DNA from: Corbicula japonica
Taxonomy: Eukaryota; Mollusca; Bivalvia; Venerida; Cyrenidae
Assembly (NCBI GenBank): GCA_038501625.1
Contig: JAZAYU010000034.1
Span: 2,755,102 to 2,819,101 of the forward strand
Length of the DNA stretch: 64,000 bases
Direction: 5' to 3'
Positions 1 to 64,000 of this stretch are shown here, one piece after another; within the stretch, counting starts at the first letter, position 1, and each line of letters opens with the position of its first letter. The translations under genes were made by a program, and so were the position numbers. The notes below the pieces were generated by a model that searched no databases, was not told where the DNA came from, and was given only the letters and a program-made list of their open reading frames with translations.

Positions 1-240
1 AGTTATTACAGCTTTATAATTTGTAGGATAAATGGGCACATTAAATGCCCAAAGTTTACTGGTTCTGCTGTGTTTTACATATCTCAGCAGTTGGCTGCTT
101 GTAATTACCGTGACAGTTACTTAGAAGAAGCACACCTGCAAAATGAAAAACAAAGCAGTTGTTATACAGCAGTGAATGATATAGAACATACCAAATGTTT
201 TTTATCAAGTACAATTTATATGACTAGATATTATGAACGT

Positions 241-366
241 CTTGGGGTCAAAATGTCCCAAGGATATGGGGTTGAAATGTCTCAGTGCTGGGGTTGAAAC
301 TTCTTGTGGTCGAAATGTCCCATAAATTATCTTGGGTCTGAATGTCCTGGGGTTGAAATGTCTTGC
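241..366 (+). repeat. short imperfect tandem repeat
   Basis: Five or so diverged copies of a unit of about 25 bases built around the words GGGGTTGAAATGTC and TCGAAATGTCCC. It lies in an intron of the KIAA1143-like gene. The small open frames across it come from the repeat and are not taken as genes. Confidence 0.6.
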
Positions 367-554
367 TCAAAGGATATTGATAAATTTATACCGACAAGCT
401 TGAGTTCCAATTACCGTGCATGGGGCCGGCAGACACCTCGACCTATAACCAATTACACCCTTAAATTTTCAACACCTAAGACATCACAATTCCTGAGCCT
501 TAAATTATAGCAGACTGCGAAATAAGTACCAACATTTTGTTCATGTTGTTTCAG

Positions 555-1224
555 AGAGAAGTTTTAAGTTACGAGGATGAAGATCGGTCGGACAACGAGG
601 ATGAGAAGCCAGTTGTTGTTGTTCTCAAGAAAGGAGATCTCACAGCAGAAGATGCTGATAAGGAATTGAAACAACTCGGCAGTAATCAAGATGATACGTT
701 GGGTAAAATTGTTTTTCTTTTTACATAGGCTTACACACATATTTGTTTTCCAATTATGTTTTTTATACTAAACTTCATATATATATTTGTATTTTATCAC
801 ATGTGCAAACAGTGCGGTTCTACACTGTTTGCATAATTATGCAATGAAATGTGTATATATGGAGTAAAGAGTTAATGGAGAATGAGGAAAACACAGGTTT
901 CAAATAGCTTGAAAAACTGCCCTGTTACAGAATTTCTTTGAATTTTACACTCCCAGATGATATAAACAGTTGTTTTTATGCATATAAGGTTTTTATTGCA
1001 TTACTGTTCAGTATGGTTAATGCATTGCAGAAAGCGACACTCTAGAAGATGGGAAGATAACATTCAAAAAGCCAGCCAAGAGACAAAGTGACTCGAGTAA
1101 TGAACTGCGTGTTACCTCAAGTAAAAAACAGAAAGAAGACAAGAAAAGCAAAAAATCTTCATCAAAGGAGGTGAAAAACTCCAGTCTGTTGTCTTTCGTA
1201 GATGATGAAGAAGATGACACATGA
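555..1224 (+). CDS. KIAA1143: KIAA1143-like protein (DUF4604 family), last two coding exons
   Basis: Two exons join in phase: 555-702 (acceptor TTTCAG, ends with one base of a codon before GTAAAA) and 1031-1224 (acceptor TTGCAG, starts with two bases, stops at TGA 1222-1224). The product is very acidic then very lysine-rich. It carries [14 protein letters not shown] in the first exon and, near the C-terminus, VKNSSLLSF followed by an acidic tail; these two blocks mark the family of human KIAA1143. The family's molecular role is not known to me. The N-terminal exons lie off the window to the left. The gene is convergent with HYDIN. Confidence 0.85.
785..876 (+). repeat. dh240 element, deletion derivative
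   Basis: Keeps the inner words (CACATGTGCAAACAGTG, CTACACTGTTTGC) and the right end TATATATGGAGTAAAGAGTTAA, with the two hairpins mostly lost. Confidence 0.45.
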
Positions 1225-1968
1225 AAGCAACAACAACAGGATGGGATTTACATCATTAACAGAGAGAGAAAGTGTTATAAAATGTGTCTGAACTGCTAAC
1301 ATTTCACTGAAGGGCACACAATTCATGTGAAACATGAAATTTTTAGCATAATTTTCAATGTTATATAGTATTTAGCACAGGTATATATTTTGACATTTCA
1401 ACATAGGCAGTAGAAAACAGTTTTTCCTCTCTGATATATTTATTTTGAAATATTTCACAGCAATGCTTTATTTAAAGTGTGCATATGATGTTGTTTATTT
1501 ATAACAGGCCTGCACCACCACCACCACAACCAGAAAAATGGCAACATTTTATACACCGTAGTCAAGATCAGGATGCATTCATTTGTAGAATTGAATTAGA
1601 GAGAATTATAATGGTTAAAGATTGCAACAGGCACTACCATTATTTCATCAGTATCTTTTTTTTCTATCCAGAAAAGCATTCTATACATTTCTATGTAATA
1701 CTACACAGTTTATATGAGTGCAGTCCAGATTTGTTATTGGAGTTTACCATTGTTTGATGATAATTGAAAATACATGTTTGAAAGATTCTTCCTACTGCAC
1801 ATTGTAGATTTCCATGTGCAAGAAGATAAATTAACACTACTCAATGTGATACGGCCTGACATATAGTAAAGGGTTAAGTTACATAATGTGCCTCACATAG
1901 CTTACAAAATTAGCTGTTTCAGGGGTGCATTTGTGTTGTAAAAATCAATTTTGTGCTGTGATAATAAA
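1225..1968 (+). other. probable 3' UTR with AATAAA polyadenylation signal
   Basis: No coding signal follows the TGA of the KIAA1143-like gene. The first clear AATAAA on this strand is at 1963-1968, so the transcript probably ends about 20 bases beyond it. The stretch is AT-rich and otherwise featureless. Confidence 0.4.
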
Positions 1969-2265
1969 TTACAAGTCTTACAGTGTGCCGTGTTAAAATT
2001 TCTTGTTGGACTTGTCAGTAGTTCTGAGCTTAGGACTACCAGGATTGGATTTAATCTCTCAGTTCCGACCTACCTGTTCATGGCTGGGAATTTACTTGAT
2101 CTCGGGGTCTTCTGGTTTTGATCTAAAGTCATGGGTTTATGTTTGAAAAATTGGCTTCTGATAAATATGATGGGTTGCTATATTATACACACCATTACTA
2201 TGAATTACTTTATATAACATAACAGAACTGTTATTTCCAATGTCTTTCAAAAGAATTTGCTGGTT

Positions 2266-2486
2266 GACCCTTTAACTCAATAAACCTAAATGGTTTTATC
2301 ACACTTGCAACCTTTTAAATTCCTGATCACTTGGCACATTAGTGCCATCTGATCTGCATCTACCGGGTCACATCTTGGTTAAAAATAACCCTAAAAGCAC
2401 AGTGTAGATCCTGATCAGATGGCAGTAATAAGCTGGCTGATCTGGATCTACATGGTTCACACAATTTCAATGGTGTAAAGGGTTAA
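2266..2486 (+). mobile_element. dh240 copy, diverged
   Basis: Both hairpins are readable (CCTGATCACTTGGCACATTAG; GATCCTGATCAGATGGCA then GCTGGCTGATCTGGATC), with a central TTGGTTAAAAATAACCC and right end AAAGGGTTAA. Confidence 0.7.
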
Positions 2487-3699
2487 ATTAATGGGCTAAA
2501 CTAATCAAGGGTGCAGTTTCGATTAAAAATTGCAAATAAATGAAGTGGTATTAAAACTGAAGTGATATCAATAAGTTTTAGCTGCATAAAAATTACACAA
2601 ATTCTGTAGAATGAAGTCCTTGCTTTGTTTTAAATTAAACCTTTACCTTGTAGTGAGAAGAAGTGTTATGAAACGCACAGCCCAGGAGTTGTTAACTTGT
2701 TATTCATTAAGTATTCTGAATGACCTGATTACATAATACACAGCCTCTCTTTGGTTATTTAAAGCCAGTGGTTCAAATACCTATGTCAGAATGCACAACC
2801 CAAGTCATGTAGGTCCAAGCCAGTGGAAGCAACCATAATGACAGATATGAAAATATTGCAGTGTCAGGTTGACTGAACCTGTTCTTGGACAGTAATGGAA
2901 ATGCACATCACTGCTTATGCCACCTTGCCATGGGTTAAGTACGACTCAGTATTTACACAAGTAGAACAGTAACATATTGATCTATCTATGAAGCTTGAAT
3001 GCAGAATCAACTTGTATTGATGTTTTCAGCCATCTTAACTAGCTTGGAATAACCAAGTTTATCGGCTTTAAACCAGTACCAACTAAAAAACATCCACAAT
3101 GATCTTTAACATCAATTCAAATGTCATACAAAAGAAACCAGTAACTCTAGATCTGTCTTGTGATGTTGTTTGACAATTTGAAGTTCCAAATGCTTCGGAC
3201 AGAAACAATATCTTTATGCGTTTCATATGGGCATAAAAATTTTCCTCGTGAAGATACATGGTAGAAAAGGTCAAACTACTATAAACAAGGCCATAATTAT
3301 TATATGATTGAAGACAACAGCTAAACAGACGGTTCAAGTAACTTCATGAACTCCACCAAAGGCTTATAACCAATGTCACCTAATGCTTCTTGTATGCAAG
3401 TGTGCTGTTTTGGCAGATATTGCAGGTCTTCAATATCGTGTGCCTGAGATCAGGATCCTTCATTTCCGACAAGTTTTATCGATCTGTTCATGAGGAAATT
3501 AATTTTGTTCAAGCTCTAAGATTATACAATAGAAAACTGGCAGCCAGTCTCCAGTCTAAAATAGCTGACTGGCTTAAACAGATTTTAGTATAAAAATTAA
3601 CCCATCATAACGTAGAGTTCAATCTACGACACTTCCTGTACTTCATCACAAGAGAATATCTTTCTAAGATACTGGTCACTGTTCAAAGAAGCTAACACT

Positions 3700-3916
3700 T
3701 TACTCCATATTATTTTGCTATTTTATGGCATGTGCCAACAGTATGAATTCAGATCTGTGCCATCTGATCATGATCTACACTGTTTGCATTTTGGTCAGAA
3801 ATTATGTGATAAATTTAAAATCGGAACAGTGTAGATTCTGATCATGTGGCACAGATGTTTTCTGATTGGTTAACAGCCATAACAGCCATATCACATGGTG
3901 TAAACTGTTCACATGT
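3700..3916 (+). mobile_element. dh240 copy, diverged ends
   Basis: Central TTTTGGTCAGAAATTATG, flanked by CATCTGATCATGATCTACAC and CAGTGTAGATTCTGATCATG. The termini are decayed. It abuts the 3921-4617 element. Confidence 0.65.
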
Positions 3917-3920
3917 TTAA

Positions 3921-4617
3921 GGGCTTGCCACACTCCTCCCAATCCTATTCATCAATAAAAAGAAAATTATCAAAATTTCAATAACGGCAAAATGCTGTTA
4001 AATGAAACTTTGCACAAATGTATGTTATTAATATATCTTTATTTTCCAGATGGCAAGACACGCTAGAACAGTAAAGAAAAAAAAGCAAGATCTAAAAATT
4101 CCCTCAACTTCTATTTACATAAATTTACAAAATCTAAAGAACACAAAACATCATTTTAAATGCCCACATGAGTAATATGATACTGACAACAATTTATTGT
4201 GTCCTCCCTCGTGACTTACATACGTAAACTTTACGAGATATTAGTAAGAGTGTGTTTGACCTTCAATTTCCTGGTCGCATAAACGGATGACAATCACTGA
4301 TTTCTCTTTTAGTTGTTGCAAGTTTTTTTACAAAGAACACAACATTTTCTTGTCAGTGTCATTGCGCTCATGTGGAAATTTAAAATTATGTTTTGTATCG
4401 CTTAGTTTTTGTAAATTTATGTTAATAGAATTTCAAGGAATTTTTAGGTCTATCTTTGTTTCGTTACTTTTCTTTCGTGTCTTACTGTATGCAAAATAAA
4501 GATACATTAGTAACATTCATTTGTGCAAAGTTTCATTGAACGGCATTTTGCCATTATTGAGATTTTAATAATTTTGTTTTTATCGATGAATAGGATTGGG
4601 AGGAGTGTGGCAAGCCC
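3921..4617. mobile_element. TTAA-flanked inverted-repeat element, ~700 bp
   Basis: The left end GGGCTTGCCACACTCCTCCC is matched in reverse complement by the right end GGAGTGTGGCAAGCCC. The arms stay similar for roughly 115 bases inward (AATCCTATTCATC..., CGGCAAAATG..., AAACTTTGCACAAATG...). TTAA flanks both sides (3917-3920 and 4618-4621), as for piggyBac-type non-autonomous elements. There is no internal transposase frame. Confidence 0.75.
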
Positions 4618-5328
4618 TTAATGAATTTAATGTTCTTTGGTGTTCCAAATATCAATAAGAACAACATTTCACAGAAAAATAGTTTAATTATACAGATCAT
4701 ATGGTATATAAGTTTCTGTTGGTATACAATACTGGTATGCATTATTTCACAGTTAATTGTAACAAAATATCACAGTTTCTTTGAATATTTCCCTCTCGTA
4801 TTCAGAGATGCTATAATTTTATTTGAAATATAACAACCATGTACAATACATAATGTGATTTCAAATCTTGATAATTATAATTTACATAAATACAGTGCCA
4901 ACAATAATAAATACTTTATTGTAAATGGATGGAATGTTTCAATATCGGGACGGAAAACATATCAGGACGGAAACAAATAAATAATAGAATTCACAACCTG
5001 TTACATAAAGCACTTCAAACAATGATTTTTCCATCATAAAAAGGCAGTATTTATCTTTTTTTTCAGAAAATCTTGTTAACTCACTCTAATAATAAATAAT
5101 ACAAGTATGCATAATTGCATCAACAATACATGACACTGTATCAGCCATAAATTTCTAAATAATTATATTTATGCAATTTAAGTCATAGTCGTCAAACTCA
5201 GGACATTTTCCCGAACAAAAATAGTCATATTCACATTTATTAATTAACAAATTCATTTAGTATAACAAAATCAATAAATAGCACACATAACAGGTCCAAT
5301 ATTTTGTCATTTTTTGCAATGACCACAT

Positions 5329-5334
5329 TTTATT
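5329..5334 (-). other. candidate HYDIN polyadenylation signal
   Basis: AATAAA on the - strand, 54 bases past the HYDIN stop codon. It is the first such signal downstream. Confidence 0.4.
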
Positions 5335-5387
5335 TATGTTTAAAACAATATAAAACTGTCAATATTAGTCAATTTTAATTTTCATAA

Positions 5388-63792
<58,405 letters not shown>

Positions 63793-63825
63793 CTGTAACA
63801 TAAGAACAGAGAAAGTCAAACTGTT

Positions 63826-64000
63826 TAACAATTTACTCAATGGATACACCTTTCATCACATGGATGACCACTGTAGATCCAGATCAGCCGGCACATGCAC
63901 ATTTGTGCTGTCTGATTGGGATCTGCACTGTTTGGTTCTTGGTGAGAAATAACGTAATGAATCTAAAAGTGATCAGTGTAGATCCTGATTAACAGCACAA
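63826..64000 (+). mobile_element. dh240 copy cut by the window edge
   Basis: TTTACTCAATGGATACACC ... CTTGGTGAGAAATAACGTAA ... GATCCTGATTAACAGCAC at the edge. Confidence 0.75.

Larger units (their letters stand above)
1991..5328. other. intergenic spacer between convergent genes
   Basis: No credible gene is visible. The spacer holds two dh240 copies (2266-2486 and about 3700-3916), one TTAA-flanked inverted-repeat element (3921-4617) and AT-rich sequence with scattered short open frames that lack coding bias. Nothing is recognised at 2490-3690 or 4620-5320. Confidence 0.5.

Noticed and set aside
3083..4833. Small open frames of 60-84 residues in the intergenic spacer
   Set aside because: AT-rich, no codon bias, no splice context, and partly inside an inverted-repeat element.

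Overview
This window is animal nuclear DNA, not bacterial. The genes are split by GT-AG introns, coding density is low, and the sequence is crowded with short non-autonomous transposons. The repeat set and general look suggest a mollusc, most likely a bivalve. That is inference from repeat style and the ciliary gene, not a proven identification.

Two host genes lie tail to tail. At the left edge (555-1224, + strand) are the last two coding exons of a KIAA1143-like gene (DUF4604 family). After about 4 kb of repeat-filled spacer, nearly everything from 5388 to 63792 on the - strand is the 3' part of one huge gene, HYDIN, the central-pair protein of motile cilia. I could chain 53 coding exons by splice sites and phase. 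They total 9204 bp, which is divisible by three and ends in a single TAA at 5388-5390, giving 3067 codons of the C-terminal part of the protein. In order they hold the tail of the adenylate-kinase-like domain, a charged coiled-coil and low-complexity linker, then a long run of ASH/Ig-like modules up to the conserved C-terminus. Several extra phase-preserving mini-exons are proposed as candidates.

The introns hold the rest. (1) An apparently intact Tc1/mariner element (45478-47103) has 30-bp inverted repeats, TA flanks and a 343-aa DD34E transposase. (2) About 45 copies or pieces of a ~240-bp TTAA-flanked element, here called dh240, have 18-bp inverted termini and two internal hairpins. (3) About 19 copies of a ~144-bp almost perfect palindrome, here called pal144, begin TGCCCAAG and are often flanked by a 3-bp direct repeat (CTG, CAG or CAA). 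(4) There are single examples of other inverted-repeat elements, a tandem-repeat element with a terminal hairpin, a short SINE-like tail, two microsatellites and a 38-bp minisatellite.

The most interesting points are the dh240 and pal144 families, a coding exon tightly bracketed by two pal144 hairpins, a duplicated 36-bp HYDIN mini-exon whose only differences from its source are synonymous, and one dh240 copy flanked by a 29-bp direct repeat instead of TTAA. All family names and exon models come from reading the sequence; no database search was possible.
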